64,000 bases of DNA from Gimesia alba (GCF_007744675.1 NZ_CP036269.1:2397546-2461545); one strand, 5' to 3'; shown: positions 44,802 through 54,875, counted from the first letter of the stretch. Made by a program: numbers and translations. Notes: a model not told the origin generated them from the sequence alone.

Positions 44802-46355
44802 TTACTCAATCGGACCTTCAACACCACCGGTATAGTGTTCACCAACCGGTTCTTCGCCGTGCAGCACTTCAACCTGATATCCCCCCTTGGAGCGGAAATA
44901 CAAAACCAGGATAAAGTATCCAAAGGCCATGAAGAGAGGAACCAGAGCAGTGCACTTCAGCGCCATGCGACCTCCAAAAATGCCGGCCTCGTCAACGGGC
45001 TCTTTGTCTTCAGCGGCAAATTTCTCTGCACCCTGCCACCATTGATTCAGGCTCGAAATATAATCGTCCGTTTTATTCTCTTTCTTCAGTTGTTCTACGG
45101 TTTCTTCCAGGTCTTTGCCGTCGTTATTGAGGACACTCACTTTCGAACCATTCAGACCTTTGATCGCCGGGAAAAACAGGAAACCGTTTTTGTCATCGGC
45201 GGAATACCGCTCATATGCTTCCGGAGAGAGCTGTTCCAGTTTTTGGGTCGCGTAGTAATCCTGGTTATAGCCGATTCCCGGTCCACCCAGCAGACCTGCT
45301 GAGAGCATCCCGATACCACCCATGGCACCCATGGTAATCGCGCCCCCTTTGGGGAACCGCTCGCCAACCACACCCAGCATCGTCGGCCAGAGGAACGTTT
45401 TTCCCAGACCATACACGGTGACTGCGAGCCAGACCATAGCAGCCTGGGTAGAGCTTCCAATCATGTATAATCCCAAAGCGCCGAAGCAGGCACTCATGCA
45501 GAGCAGGCCCAGCGGATTGATTTTTTCAACAATCGGACCAGCAAAGAAACGCAGGACGAACATGATTAAGGATGCATAGATAAACAGATACAGACCCTGA
45601 CCAATGAGGATGGAGTCAGTAATGCTGGCGATCCAGCTGTCCGTGCCCAGTTCGACATACCCGACGCAAGCTTGTAATAAGAGTAAGAAGATCAATAGCG
45701 GGCTGGCAAAGGTCAACAGCATCTGTCCAAAGCTGACACCAGCCGACTTGGCTTCCGAAAGTGGGAACTTCTGCTTAATCACAATGAAGCCGTAGATCAG
45801 AGTTGGAATCAAAAAGACCGCCATGGGATATTCCCAGCGAAGACCGGGAACACTGGCTTTCATGTTGGCATAAACGGCAGCCACAATCCCGCCGACAATC
45901 AACCCGCCAGGCCAGCCAGCGTGCAGAATATTCAGGTAGTGGGTTTTCTTTTGGGGATAGAGTGTGGCGACCAGTGGGTTGATCACCGCTTCACAGAGAC
46001 CGTTGGCGACGGCGAACATAAACATGCCGATATACAGGCACCAGTAAGTCGCATCTTTGCCCATCGAATGGAAAATCGGCGTAGCTGCAAACGTAATCAA
46101 TGCGGATAGTACATGCAGAATGAACGCCAGCAGCAGAATCGGTTTGTAACCAACATTATCCGTAATCAGACTGGCCAGCAGAATCACAATACCAAAACCG
46201 ACGAGTCCTCCCCCGGTAATCGTACCCAGGTCGAATTTGGTGAACCCATACTGGGCTCCCCAGTCTGCCAGGATGCCTCCTCGAATTGCGAATCCCACGC
46301 CGGCGGCGATGAGCGTCATAAAGCTCGCAATAAACAATGGTTTGTTGTTATTCAT
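44802..46355 (-). CDS. MFS transporter with a large soluble insertion
   Basis: 517 residues. 12 helices of the fucose permease/nucleoside-symporter-like MFS type (GFAIRGGILADWGAQYGFTK, GLCEAVINPLVATLYP, HAGWPGGLIVGGIV). A hydrophilic insertion of about 100 residues (about 362-462, with KLEQLSPEAYERYSADDKNG) sits before the last helices and would extend out of the membrane. Substrate unknown. It stands alone between a terminator and tilS. Confidence 0.9.
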   Translation of the reverse strand: MNNNKPLFIASFMTLIAAGVGFAIRGGILADWGAQYGFTKFDLGTITGGGLVGFGIVILLASLITDNVGYKPILLLAFILHVLSALITFAATPIFHSMGKDATYWCLYIGMFMFAVANGLCEAVINPLVATLYPQKKTHYLNILHAGWPGGLIVGGIVAAVYANMKASVPGLRWEYPMAVFLIPTLIYGFIVIKQKFPLSEAKSAGVSFGQMLLTFASPLLIFLLLLQACVGYVELGTDSWIASITDSILIGQGLYLFIYASLIMFVLRFFAGPIVEKINPLGLLCMSACFGALGLYMIGSSTQAAMVWLAVTVYGLGKTFLWPTMLGVVGERFPKGGAITMGAMGGIGMLSAGLLGGPGIGYNQDYYATQKLEQLSPEAYERYSADDKNGFLFFPAIKGLNGSKVSVLNNDGKDLEETVEQLKKENKTDDYISSLNQWWQGAEKFAAEDKEPVDEAGIFGGRMALKCTALVPLFMAFGYFILVLYFRSKGGYQVEVLHGEEPVGEHYTGGVEGPIE

Positions 46356-46636
46356 AGCTGCAACTTCTTTGATTGAACAGGGCGAGTAAATAAGTGCAAT
46401 GTGTACTACAAGAATTGAGTATTCAGAAGCGAAAAGATCGAATGCAGATCAGGAATGGATGCTTCGAATGGTCTTGCTCACACGACAATAACGTACGACA
46501 GGCTTTCATCAAAAAAATCATGATTTAGTGAAAACCGTGTTATGTTTTTATCAGCAACGCCAGATTCTAACCAACCGCGATCAAGATTTCTACAATACAT
46601 ATGTTGGAATACGAATGTTTGTCAGAATCGCTCAAC

Positions 46637-47701
46637 TTACTCACTGGAGGCATTTTTTAACTTGCGTAAAATAAGCAATCGTTCCCGCCGCTCGGCTTCG
46701 ACTTGATCAGGAAGACTTAATTTCTGTCCCGAATGGGTCAGCATCAGCAGCCGCTGCCAGTGATCAAAGCCCATTCGTTTTCTGGACCAGCTCATCCGTT
46801 GCCAGATCTGCAGAAAACATTGTCGAATCAGATAGTCAGGCACGTTCTGCAGGACTTTACAGTCTAATCTCCAGGTTTCCTGGTTTTGATCTAACGTCGC
46901 GTCAGCCAGAATTTGATCGACTTGTTCTGCGACGATTGCGGTGACTTCCTCTGCCTGATGCGCGAGCCGATGGACGGCCTGTGCGACATTGGGGTTAAAT
47001 TCTTTTTTTAACAAGGGAATTAATTGATGCCGAATCCGATTGCGGGTGAAGCTGAGGTCGGTGTTGGATTCATCCGTGCGAAAGTCTTGACCACAGTCCT
47101 TTAAATACTGCAGTACGTCATCGAGACTGAGTTCCAGCATCGGACGGATCAGAAACAGCCTTTGCTCAAGCGGGCGAATGCGGGGAATTCCTCTTAATCC
47201 GGCGATTCCCGTTCCCCGGATCAAATGATGTAATACCGTTTCGACTTGATCGTCTCGCGTGTGAGCAACCGCAATTTGAGTGCATTCTTGTTCGTGGGCG
47301 ACGCGGGTCAAAAACTTATAACGCGCTTTGCGGCTGACTTCTTCCAAGCCCTCTTTTGATTCTTTACTTGTCAGATGCAGCTCCTGCTTTTCCGTCACAA
47401 AAGGGATAGAAAGCCGCGCGCATTCCTGACCGAGCCAGGCGGCATCCGCATCGGAAACGTCTCCTCGCAGGCCATGGTTCAGATGGGCGACCACCAGAGA
47501 ATCGGGAGCCGTTTGCACGGCATGGGACTTGTTGAGCTGGTCTAACGCTCGCATCAAAGCGACGCTGTCTGCCCCACCTGAGACCGCAATCAAAATGCGA
47601 TTCGCACGTGAACTAATGTATTTTTCTGTTGTCTGTTCCGCATCAATCCGCTGATGACATTCGAGCAAACCTTGTTTCACTGCTTGAACAAACTGATGCA
47701 T
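46637..47701 (-). CDS. tilS: tRNA(Ile)-lysidine synthase
   Basis: 354 residues. PP-loop IAVSGGADSVALMRAL, HLNHGLRGDVSDADAAW, AVAHTRDDQVETVLHHLIRG and RNRIRHQLIPLL are the TilS signature. It attaches lysine to C34 of the tRNA that reads AUA, using ATP. It lacks the long C-terminal domains of E. coli TilS, so it is a short form. ATG 47701. Confidence 0.95.
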   Translation of the reverse strand: MHQFVQAVKQGLLECHQRIDAEQTTEKYISSRANRILIAVSGGADSVALMRALDQLNKSHAVQTAPDSLVVAHLNHGLRGDVSDADAAWLGQECARLSIPFVTEKQELHLTSKESKEGLEEVSRKARYKFLTRVAHEQECTQIAVAHTRDDQVETVLHHLIRGTGIAGLRGIPRIRPLEQRLFLIRPMLELSLDDVLQYLKDCGQDFRTDESNTDLSFTRNRIRHQLIPLLKKEFNPNVAQAVHRLAHQAEEVTAIVAEQVDQILADATLDQNQETWRLDCKVLQNVPDYLIRQCFLQIWQRMSWSRKRMGFDHWQRLLMLTHSGQKLSLPDQVEAERRERLLILRKLKNASSE

Positions 47702-48133
47702 CGGAAAATGGGAATTCTGAAAAGTAGGTAAGATTTCGAAAAGTGCAGAGCAGATGGCTTCAGTTTGAGATTTGACTTTCGGTCAATATTTCGAACTATA
47801 TACTATCGAAACCAGAAATGTCTTGTTACCATAAAAAAGGAATTTTACGAGAAGTTTCCACTGTCATTTCAGTTACGCGTATTTTCATCTCATCCTTCCA
47901 GGGGCATTCAATCATTAAGAATGAGTAGATGTTGATCGTTTTTTGCTGGATGTCGCGGAGTTTGCTTTTCATAATAGTTTCATTGTTTTTTTACTTTTAA
48001 GTTTCCTTTGGGCATTTCTTAGCTTGATGGGGAGCATTGTCGCAGAGACTGATTTTGATTTGAAATAAATCAGTGGCTGTGATTTACGAGTTTCTTAAGT
48101 AGTCCCAGGTTCGGTTGAATTGGAGAATCAACA
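47702..48133. other. intergenic region without a recognised element
   Basis: About 430 bases, AT-rich, divergent between tilS and the small frame at 48134. The section at 47990-48060 is T-rich. No gene, strong hairpin or RNA signature was seen except the repeat around the next gene's ribosome-binding site. Confidence 0.45.
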
Positions 48134-48391
48134 ATGTTTGGTATTCTCAATGAGACAATTCTTGCAATTTATGTTCTTCTCACCAAATGGGTGAGGGTAT
48201 TGCCGACGCTGCTTCGTTCGCGGGAGCCTTCTCAATTGACGAGAGCTCACATTCTGAATGCTGAGTCATTGACTCATCTGGCCCAGAAAAGCGAGATCGT
48301 GCGTCGTCTGTTGTCTTATTTGGGGGTCGAGTTACGGTTGCGCGTACCAGTCAAGGTGCGCTCTGACCGACGGTGCTTTAAACGTCGTTAA
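48134..48391 (+). CDS. small hypothetical protein
   Basis: 85 residues: a hydrophobic N-terminal segment (ILNETILAIYVLLTKW) and a basic C-terminus (RVPVKVRSDRRCFKRR). GGAGA lies about eight bases before the ATG, which supports translation. An inverted repeat GTTGA...TCAAC (48114-48132) puts that site in a loop. No family recognised; it could also be non-coding. Confidence 0.42.
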   Translation: MFGILNETILAIYVLLTKWVRVLPTLLRSREPSQLTRAHILNAESLTHLAQKSEIVRRLLSYLGVELRLRVPVKVRSDRRCFKRR

Positions 48392-48690
48392 GCTGAAATA
48401 AGCACGGGCCATAGTTTGTTGTAAGTGTATCATCTTGATCTGGATTGCTTAAAATTAAAGTATGTCAATAGATTTCATTTCTTCTTTCGGACATATTCGA
48501 TTTGGGAACTCTCTGACGCTCCTGTCAATCAAAAGAAATTCCTGACAACATGATTCGTACTAAGCTGGTTTGAGCCTGGAACAGGTGAGGACAGGGAGGT
48601 GCGATTTTGTCTCTGTTGTAATACCAACGCCAAATGGTATTTGACAGGAAGGGGGCTTTTCACCATAGGCGCATAGGAAGCACCTGGAAT

Positions 48691-50238
48691 ATGTTTACTC
48701 AAGTCGCTATTGGGTCTGCTCTGGCCTTCATTGTTGGAGCCGTCATTGGTTATTTCATTGACCGCATTCGCCGCGGATCTGCTTACCAGTCTTATGCACA
48801 GATTTTGAAACAGGCGGAACTCGACTCGGAAAATCTGCTCAAAAGTCAAAAACTGGAAGCCAAAGAAGAGTTACTGAAACGTCGAGAATCGCTCGAAGAA
48901 GAAGTCAATAAGCAGCGGGAAGAGCTGTGGGCCGTTGAAAAGAAGCTCAGTAAACGTGAGAACGCATTAGAAGATCAGCAGGCAGACTTCCTCAAAAAAG
49001 AAGCGATGATTCAGACGACCCAGTCCAAGCTGGCCTCCCGTTCCAAAGCGGTCGAAGCCCGAGAACAGGAGCTGGAACGGGCCCTGAAAAAACAGCAGGA
49101 AGAGTTGTTTAAAATCAGTGGTCTCGATCGGGAAACCGCATCTCAAATGCTGCTGGACCGTCTGGATAAAGACCTGAAAAATGAGACCGGGGCACTCATC
49201 CTGAAGCACCAGAATGAACTGAAACAAAGCTGCGACAAAATTGCCCGCGAGACCATCGGAATGGCGGTGCAGCGGTTTGCTTCGGGGCACGTCGCGGAAA
49301 CCACCGTTTCCACCGTTGATTTACCCGAAGAGGAGATGAAAGGTCGGATTATCGGTCGCGAAGGGCGCAATATTCGTGCGTTCGAAAAAGCGACCGGCGT
49401 GGATGTGATCGTCGATGATACTCCCGGAGTGGTGGTGGTCTCTGCCTTTGACAATGTTCGCCGCCAGATCGGAAAGATGTCGCTGCAGAAGCTGGTCAAC
49501 GATGGGCGAATTCACCCGGCACGCATTGAAGAAGTGGTCGAGGAAACTCAGAAAGAACTGGAAGAATATATTCAGTCCATGGGCCAAAACGCCTGCCAGG
49601 AAGTGAATATTTCCGGCGTGAATCCCAAACTGATTGACCTGTTGGGACGGCTCCATTTTCGAACCAGCTACAGTCAGAATGTGTTACGGCATTCAATTGA
49701 GGTGTCTGCGTTGACCGGGATTATGGCAGAGCAACTGGGCCTGGATGGAACGATCGCCCGCCGCTGTGGCTTGTTCCATGACATTGGAAAAGCGGCCGAC
49801 CATGAAATGGAAGGCGGACACCCGGCTGTCGGGGCACAATTATTGAAACGCTATGGCGAATCTCAGGAAGTCGTACACGCCGCCGCCGGCCATCACGATG
49901 ATATCCGACCCGACTATATTTATACCGTGCTGGTTGCTGCCGCCGATGCTTGTTCGGCATCGCGTCCGGGCGCACGCCGCGATACGTTGGAAAAATACGT
50001 GCGTCGTCTGGAAGAACTGGAAACACTCGTCTGTGGTTTTCCGGGCGTCGATCATACCTATGCAATTCAGGCAGGCCGTGAAGTCCGCGTGATTGTGGAT
50101 GCCGACCAGGTGAACGACCGCGAAGCAGCAAAGATGTGCAAGGATATCGCCAAAGCCATTGAAGACACGTTGACCTATCCGGGTGAGATTCGCGTCACCG
50201 TGATGCGGGAATCGCGTACGGTCGAATATGCCCGTTAA
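48691..50238 (+). CDS. rny: ribonuclease Y
   Basis: 515 residues. N-terminal membrane helix ([18 protein letters not shown]), long charged coiled coil (about 30-180), KH domain ([21 protein letters not shown]) and HD domain ([18 protein letters not shown]). This endonuclease starts mRNA decay at the membrane. ATG 48691 begins directly with the helix; AGGAAG lies 11 bases upstream. A longer frame from 48634 adds a non-membrane leader and is rejected. Confidence 0.95.
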   Translation: MFTQVAIGSALAFIVGAVIGYFIDRIRRGSAYQSYAQILKQAELDSENLLKSQKLEAKEELLKRRESLEEEVNKQREELWAVEKKLSKRENALEDQQADFLKKEAMIQTTQSKLASRSKAVEAREQELERALKKQQEELFKISGLDRETASQMLLDRLDKDLKNETGALILKHQNELKQSCDKIARETIGMAVQRFASGHVAETTVSTVDLPEEEMKGRIIGREGRNIRAFEKATGVDVIVDDTPGVVVVSAFDNVRRQIGKMSLQKLVNDGRIHPARIEEVVEETQKELEEYIQSMGQNACQEVNISGVNPKLIDLLGRLHFRTSYSQNVLRHSIEVSALTGIMAEQLGLDGTIARRCGLFHDIGKAADHEMEGGHPAVGAQLLKRYGESQEVVHAAAGHHDDIRPDYIYTVLVAAADACSASRPGARRDTLEKYVRRLEELETLVCGFPGVDHTYAIQAGREVRVIVDADQVNDREAAKMCKDIAKAIEDTLTYPGEIRVTVMRESRTVEYAR

Positions 50239-50240
50239 TC

Positions 50241-50273
50241 AAAAAGACAGAGTTCCCCGTCAGCGGGGTAACT
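50241..50273 (-). terminator. terminator overlapping the paiB-like 3' end
   Basis: On the minus strand a 9-bp stem with one bulge (AGTT+CCCCG against CGGGG+AACT, loop of four) is followed by CTGTCTTTTTG. The paiB-like stop codon lies inside the stem. There is no T run on the plus side, so it acts mainly for the minus-strand gene. Confidence 0.6.
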
Positions 50274-50883
50274 GAGATTGCATCAGCGCCGCGATGGCTT
50301 GCGAGTCATCGTGGCGTTGTTCTTTTAAGACCTTGATGACTTTTTCCCGCCGCTCTACGGGATGGTTCTGGCTCAGCTTGAATTTGCCTTCGATGCGTTC
50401 AATCTCAATTTTAAAGCCGACAATGCCTTGCATGAGTTGATCGATGAAATCCGGGTCTGAATTTTGCATCGACCAGGGAGTTTTCGCAGGCGCTTCATAG
50501 AATGTCACTGTTTGTTCGATGACGGCTTTTAATTCATTGGGATCGTCAATCGCAGAATACCGGCCGTAAACGTGCACGGCTTGATAATTCCAGGTAGGCA
50601 CCGTATTGGCAGCCTGATACCAGGTGGGAGAGATGTAGGCGTGGGGGCCATGAAAAATGGCCAATACCTGCTCGTGCGGCGTCGTTTTGCTTTGAGGATT
50701 GGCTTTGGCAAAATGCCCCAGAAGTTGCCCCTGTTTTCCTGAATCGCGATCCAGCAGGAGCGGCAGGTGGCTGGCAAAGGGTTCGCTTTCCCTGTGCGTG
50801 ATGAGAGTCGCAAAACTGTGTTGCTCAATAAATTGATGCAGGACACTCTGGTCTGTTTCGGCAAAAGAGGAGGGAACATACAT
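50260..50883 (-). CDS. PaiB-like FMN-binding protein
   Basis: About 207 residues. MYVPSSFAETDQSVLHQFI at the N-terminus, PFASHLPLLLD, GHFAKANPQ and IFHGPHAYISPTWY are marks of the FMN-binding negative transcriptional regulator (PaiB/PAI2) family, a flavin reductase-like split barrel. In Bacillus it represses sporulation and protease genes; here the role is unknown. Start taken at ATG 50883, with 50892 possible. Convergent with rny. Confidence 0.9.
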   Translation of the reverse strand: MYVPSSFAETDQSVLHQFIEQHSFATLITHRESEPFASHLPLLLDRDSGKQGQLLGHFAKANPQSKTTPHEQVLAIFHGPHAYISPTWYQAANTVPTWNYQAVHVYGRYSAIDDPNELKAVIEQTVTFYEAPAKTPWSMQNSDPDFIDQLMQGIVGFKIEIERIEGKFKLSQNHPVERREKVIKVLKEQRHDDSQAIAALMQSQLPR

Positions 50884-51077
50884 GGGTTGCACAGTCCGGT
50901 TTAAAGGGTTCAGGGGATTGATTCGTCTTCAACAGTATCAGAATACTCAAAAAGATGAGACAGGTCTCGCTCTCTGAAGGTTCATGGGGCTTTCAATTCC
51001 GATCCAATTTCTTTACTTTGAAATGAGTATTTTCACTCTGAGTGACGAGACGTCTCTTATACAGGAGTTCTGCAAAC

Positions 51078-51443
51078 ATGCCATTTATTGATATTGATTC
51101 TGTTAAACCGCTGGAAGTTCTGCCCGGTTGTAAAATGCGCACGCCTTACGGCGAGAATCTGATGTTATCCTATCTGGAAATGGACGAGGGAGCCATCGTT
51201 CCCATGCACCATCATCCACACGAGCAGGGGGGCATGCTGCTGAAAGGCAAGCTGGAACTGACCATGGGAGATGAGGTGCGAGTGGTTGAAGCGGGCGCGA
51301 TGTTTATTATTCCTCCCAACACACCCCATCAGGCGATCGCCGTCGACGGACCAGCCGTGGTCCTGGATGTATTCAGCCCCGTCCGTGAAGACTACGCGGA
51401 ACTATATAATAAATACATTCCGGTTTCCGATGAGGAGTCGTAA
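51078..51443 (+). CDS. cupin-domain protein
   Basis: 121 residues. One beta-barrel with metal-binding motif HHHPHEQGGMLLKGKLE (two or three His, one Glu/Gln) and VIPPNTPHQAIAVDG as second motif. Small cupins of this type bind a metal and often act as isomerases or sugar-binding proteins; no substrate named. CAGGAG ten bases before ATG 51078 sets the start. Confidence 0.88.
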   Translation: MPFIDIDSVKPLEVLPGCKMRTPYGENLMLSYLEMDEGAIVPMHHHPHEQGGMLLKGKLELTMGDEVRVVEAGAMFIIPPNTPHQAIAVDGPAVVLDVFSPVREDYAELYNKYIPVSDEES

Positions 51444-51496
51444 ACAGGCCGGGACTGTAGAAAGGATTCCGACTAGTCCCGGTGGTTGGATTGGGT

Positions 51497-51949
51497 TTAT
51501 TGTTGTTGCTGTTTCTGTTGTTGTTTAAATTCTTCGGCCCGACGCAAGAGCTCTTCATTTGAGAGTTCTTCGATCTGTGTTGCGATGAGCCATTGAATCC
51601 CGAAGGGATCTTTGACGGAACAGCTACGTTCGCCATAAAACTGGTCGGCTGGCTCGGTGACGCTGACGCCCCCCGCTGCCATTGCTTTCTGGTAAGTCGC
51701 ATCTACGTCGGGGACGTAAAGGTGAATGAAAGAGGTCGTCTTGCCCCATTCTTCACAGGCATCCGCCAGTTCGATCATTGAGTCACCGATCTTCATGCAG
51801 GCGTGGCCGATGATATCCCCATGATATGAGATGATTTCAGGCGTCGCATCGAATACGGTCTTCAGAAATTCAATCATTTCCTCAGCTCCTTCGACCAGCA
51901 AATAAGGAGTGACCGTGTGATAACCTTTCGGAATATGGTGTAGGGACAT
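51497..51949 (-). CDS. VOC (glyoxalase/bleomycin-resistance fold) protein
   Basis: 150 residues. YHTVTPYLLVEGAEEMIEFL at the N-terminus, GDSMIELADAC and TSFIHLYVPDVDATYQKAMAAG in the middle, ending DPFGIQWLIATQ. PhnB-like VOC subclass. The C-terminal tail is Gln-rich (FKQQQKQQQQ), encoded by CAA/CAG repeats. ATG 51949 removes an upstream leader (to 52078) that is not family-like. Function not determinable. Confidence 0.85.
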   Translation of the reverse strand: MSLHHIPKGYHTVTPYLLVEGAEEMIEFLKTVFDATPEIISYHGDIIGHACMKIGDSMIELADACEEWGKTTSFIHLYVPDVDATYQKAMAAGGVSVTEPADQFYGERSCSVKDPFGIQWLIATQIEELSNEELLRRAEEFKQQQKQQQQ

Positions 51950-52114
51950 GGGGGCGTTCTTTCGTTGTAAGAGACCATCCTTAAGAATATGGTGATTGAG
52001 GCCAGTGGTTAGCAATTGTACAATGGGTTGTCTCAGATTTGAACGACATCTTAAAAAAATATTCTCACAGCCAGGCAACTAAGTCTGGACTACACATTCA
52101 GAAGGAATCGTCTG

Positions 52115-53926
52115 ATGAGATTCGCGCTCAGTGCTTTTATTCTGTTTTCATGGATCAATCTGGTTTATGCCGTCGAACAGCCGAACGTCATCTTAATCAT
52201 GAGTGATGACCAGGGTTACGGCGAACTCTCCCGGCATGGGAATCCGATTCTGAAAACGCCGCACCTGGATCAACTGGCAGAGCAAAGCATTCGGCTGACC
52301 GATTTTCATGTCGCGCCCATGTGTACGCCGACCCGGGGGCAACTGATGACGGGCCTGGACTCGTTTCGCAATGGGGCGATGAACGTCAGCAGTGGTCGGA
52401 CCTTATTAAGGCCGGAAGTAAAGACGATGGCAGACCTGTTTCAGGCGGGCGGCTATCGAACCGGGATTTTCGGGAAATGGCATCTGGGCGATAATTATCC
52501 GTTTCGTCCTGAAGACCGGGGCTTCGAAGAGACGCTTTGGTTTCCTTCCTCGCACATCAATGCGGTTCCCGACTATTGGAACAACGATTATTTTGAAGAT
52601 ACTTATACACACAACGGCCAACGCGAAAAATATCAGGGCTATTGCACCGATGTCTTTTTTCGCGAAACGCAAAAATGGATACAGTCTCAAAAACAGGGAA
52701 AACCTTTCTTTGCCTATCTCCCTTTGAACGCACCGCATGGTCCGCACTTTGTGCCGAATCAGTATCGGGGACCCATCGAAGCGGCGATGCAGAAAAATGA
52801 GAAGGTGGTAAAGCACTTGAAACCGGCGCGTCGCAAAGCATTGGTCAGTTATCTGGCGATGTGTGCCAACATTGATGAAAATATCGGCAAGCTGGATCAG
52901 TTTCTCAAGGAGTCGGGGCTGGAACAAAATACGATCGTCATTTTCCTGACCGATAATGGAAGTACGATGGGCCCCGATTATTTCAACGCGGGAATGCGGG
53001 GCAGAAAAGTCACGCTTTGGGAAGGCGGCCATCGCGTGCCCTGTTTTATTCGCTGGCCGGGAGGAAAACTGGGACCGGCCCGTGATCTGGATGATTTAAC
53101 GCACGTGCAGGATTTGCTGCCGACGCTGACAGAACTCTGCCATGTACCACAGTCAAATTCCAAACTGGACGGCATGAGTCTGGTGCCTCGAATTCGCGGT
53201 CAGGTGAAGGTGTTACCCGAGCGGATGCTGGTGGTGAATTACAGTCGCATGCCGATCCCCGGAAATAAAAAGAACATGTTTCTGTCGGTCCCGCGGAAAG
53301 AAGGGGCCGCGGTACTCTGGAAGCATTGGCGCTGGCTCGAAAATCGCGAACTGTATGATCTCCAGCAGGATCCTTTGCAGCAGAAAAATGTGGCGGATGC
53401 CCATCCCGCTGTCGTCAAAAAAATGCAAAGTCATCTGAACCAGTGGTGGGACGGTGTGAAGGAGGCAGCCGCGGTTCCACAACGCGTGGTGATTGGGCAT
53501 ACGTCGGAAAACCCGGCGATGTTGACTGCCTGTGAATGGCTGGATGTCTTTGTGGACCAGCAGGGACAGGTCCGCCGTGGTGTCAGGAAGAACGGCACCT
53601 GGTATCTGACCGTGGATCAGCCTGGGATGTATGAACTGGAACTGCGCCGTTGGCCGCGAGAAAGCGGCTTGAAGTTAAACGCAGGAACGCCGGCACTCAA
53701 AGTCTCCGATGGGCAGTTTGGGAAGGGTGTTGCTCTGCCGATTGCGAAAGCCAAGGTCCAGATCGGGACATATGAAGCGATTGGGAAGCCGGATGCGACT
53801 GGCCAGTCGATTACGTTTACTGGTGTCCCATTAGAAAGTGGCCCCGTGAAATTGAAGACCTTCATGCAAGATGAACAGGGCAAAGAGATTTGCGGTGCGT
53901 ATTATGTCTACGTGAAGCGGAAGTGA
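52115..53926 (+). CDS. secreted sulfatase
   Basis: 603 residues. Signal peptide (about 1-20), then PNVILIMSDDQGYGE with the metal-ligand Asp pair (31-32) and the formylglycine site CTPTRG (Cys70) in the C-x-P-x-R form; HLGDN and GKWHLGD near 120 and FLTDNGS near 275 complete the active site. The C-terminal 150 residues are a beta-rich extension. It cleaves sulfate esters, probably from algal polysaccharides, as many planctomycete sulfatases do. Ends four bases before a convergent gene. Confidence 0.94.
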   Translation: MRFALSAFILFSWINLVYAVEQPNVILIMSDDQGYGELSRHGNPILKTPHLDQLAEQSIRLTDFHVAPMCTPTRGQLMTGLDSFRNGAMNVSSGRTLLRPEVKTMADLFQAGGYRTGIFGKWHLGDNYPFRPEDRGFEETLWFPSSHINAVPDYWNNDYFEDTYTHNGQREKYQGYCTDVFFRETQKWIQSQKQGKPFFAYLPLNAPHGPHFVPNQYRGPIEAAMQKNEKVVKHLKPARRKALVSYLAMCANIDENIGKLDQFLKESGLEQNTIVIFLTDNGSTMGPDYFNAGMRGRKVTLWEGGHRVPCFIRWPGGKLGPARDLDDLTHVQDLLPTLTELCHVPQSNSKLDGMSLVPRIRGQVKVLPERMLVVNYSRMPIPGNKKNMFLSVPRKEGAAVLWKHWRWLENRELYDLQQDPLQQKNVADAHPAVVKKMQSHLNQWWDGVKEAAAVPQRVVIGHTSENPAMLTACEWLDVFVDQQGQVRRGVRKNGTWYLTVDQPGMYELELRRWPRESGLKLNAGTPALKVSDGQFGKGVALPIAKAKVQIGTYEAIGKPDATGQSITFTGVPLESGPVKLKTFMQDEQGKEICGAYYVYVKRK

Positions 53927-53930
53927 ACGA

Positions 53931-54812
53931 TTAGGTCGCCGATTGTTTTCCGGTGGCACTCAGCAGTGTTTGTGCGAACGCTTCCAGGTGTCGGATATTA
54001 TCGCAGAAGGCGGCATATTGGATCTGTTGTCGAATTGATTCGTGCAGCGCGCGTCCGCCGACCACGAAGGCGACGTCCAATCCGAATTCATCATAGAGTT
54101 CTGAATACGCGCGAATGAATTCTGTTTCATCAGGGACATGACTGACACTGAGCCAGAACATCTTAGGGCGGTGTTCTTTAATGGCCGCGGCCAGCGTTGC
54201 GAAGGGCAGATTCGCGCCCAGTGAAACGGCGTTCCATTTGATATCACGCAGCACCAGTTCGACCATCGTTGTTGCCATGGTGTATTGATCTCCCTCAGCG
54301 GCGCCACCGATTGCCAGTGGTGCATCAGCAGGAGGCGAGGGGATCAGAGTGCGTAATTCGTGCAGGACCCGCAAGGCCAGTTCGCATCCGCGGCGTTCCT
54401 GGTAGACCTCGGCATCACCGCACTGCCAGCGATTCCCAATTGTGGCGAACGCTTTTGCAAAGACCAGGTCGCAGATTGAACTGATACTGTGCTCGGCTAG
54501 ATACAGGTCCAATACAATTTGACGGCATTGTTCTTCATCACCCAGCAGAAGGGCTTCCGTGATCTGCACAGCAGCCCGGTCGATGACGCGGATCGTCTGA
54601 CCGGTTGTCGCCGGGAGCCCTAAGACTTCCGGGCGGACGAGTTCGTGTTTGCTCGATCTGAGGAACTCAATGAGATCTGAGAGCGCGATGCGGCGGTGTC
54701 CCCCCGCGGTATAAATGGTGGGGATAATGCCTTTGTCGCACCAGCGTTTGACGGACGACTCACTGGCCTGGATCGCACGGGCAACTTGTTTGGGAGTGAG
54801 AAACTCGTTCAT
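53931..54812 (-). CDS. MerR-type/B12-binding-fold transcriptional regulator lacking cobalamin ligands
   Basis: 293 residues. N-terminal MerR helix-turn-helix (LTPKQVARAIQASESSVKRW, residues 5-24, then TAGGHRRI), a helical linker, and a C-terminal B12-binding Rossmann domain (about 165-285). In CarH/LitR-type photoreceptors a W-x9-E-H motif and D-x-H-x2-G bind adenosylcobalamin; here W129-x9-E139 is followed by Arg140, and the second motif reads D175-Q-Y177-T-M-A180. Both histidines are gone. It is divergent from the sigma-factor operon, which it probably represses through the nearby repeats. Confidence 0.88.
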   Translation of the reverse strand: MNEFLTPKQVARAIQASESSVKRWCDKGIIPTIYTAGGHRRIALSDLIEFLRSSKHELVRPEVLGLPATTGQTIRVIDRAAVQITEALLLGDEEQCRQIVLDLYLAEHSISSICDLVFAKAFATIGNRWQCGDAEVYQERRGCELALRVLHELRTLIPSPPADAPLAIGGAAEGDQYTMATTMVELVLRDIKWNAVSLGANLPFATLAAAIKEHRPKMFWLSVSHVPDETEFIRAYSELYDEFGLDVAFVVGGRALHESIRQQIQYAAFCDNIRHLEAFAQTLLSATGKQSAT

Positions 54813-54828
54813 AGTGTGGTCTTTTCTG

Positions 54829-54843
54829 AACGATTTGATCGTT
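54829..54843. promoter_or_regulatory. 15-bp palindromic operator candidate
   Basis: AACGAT-TTG-ATCGTT, a perfect inverted repeat, lies between the regulator's promoter and its ATG, where a bound protein would block transcription. Bases 54827-54838 (TGAACGATTTGA) recur at 54960-54971. Confidence 0.6.
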
Positions 54844-54875
54844 AAATGGGAGGTTATTCACTTTTACATATCATG

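Noticed and set aside
49000-50000. Several long frames opposite RNase Y
   Set aside because: Shadows of a confident coding gene with coiled-coil codon bias.
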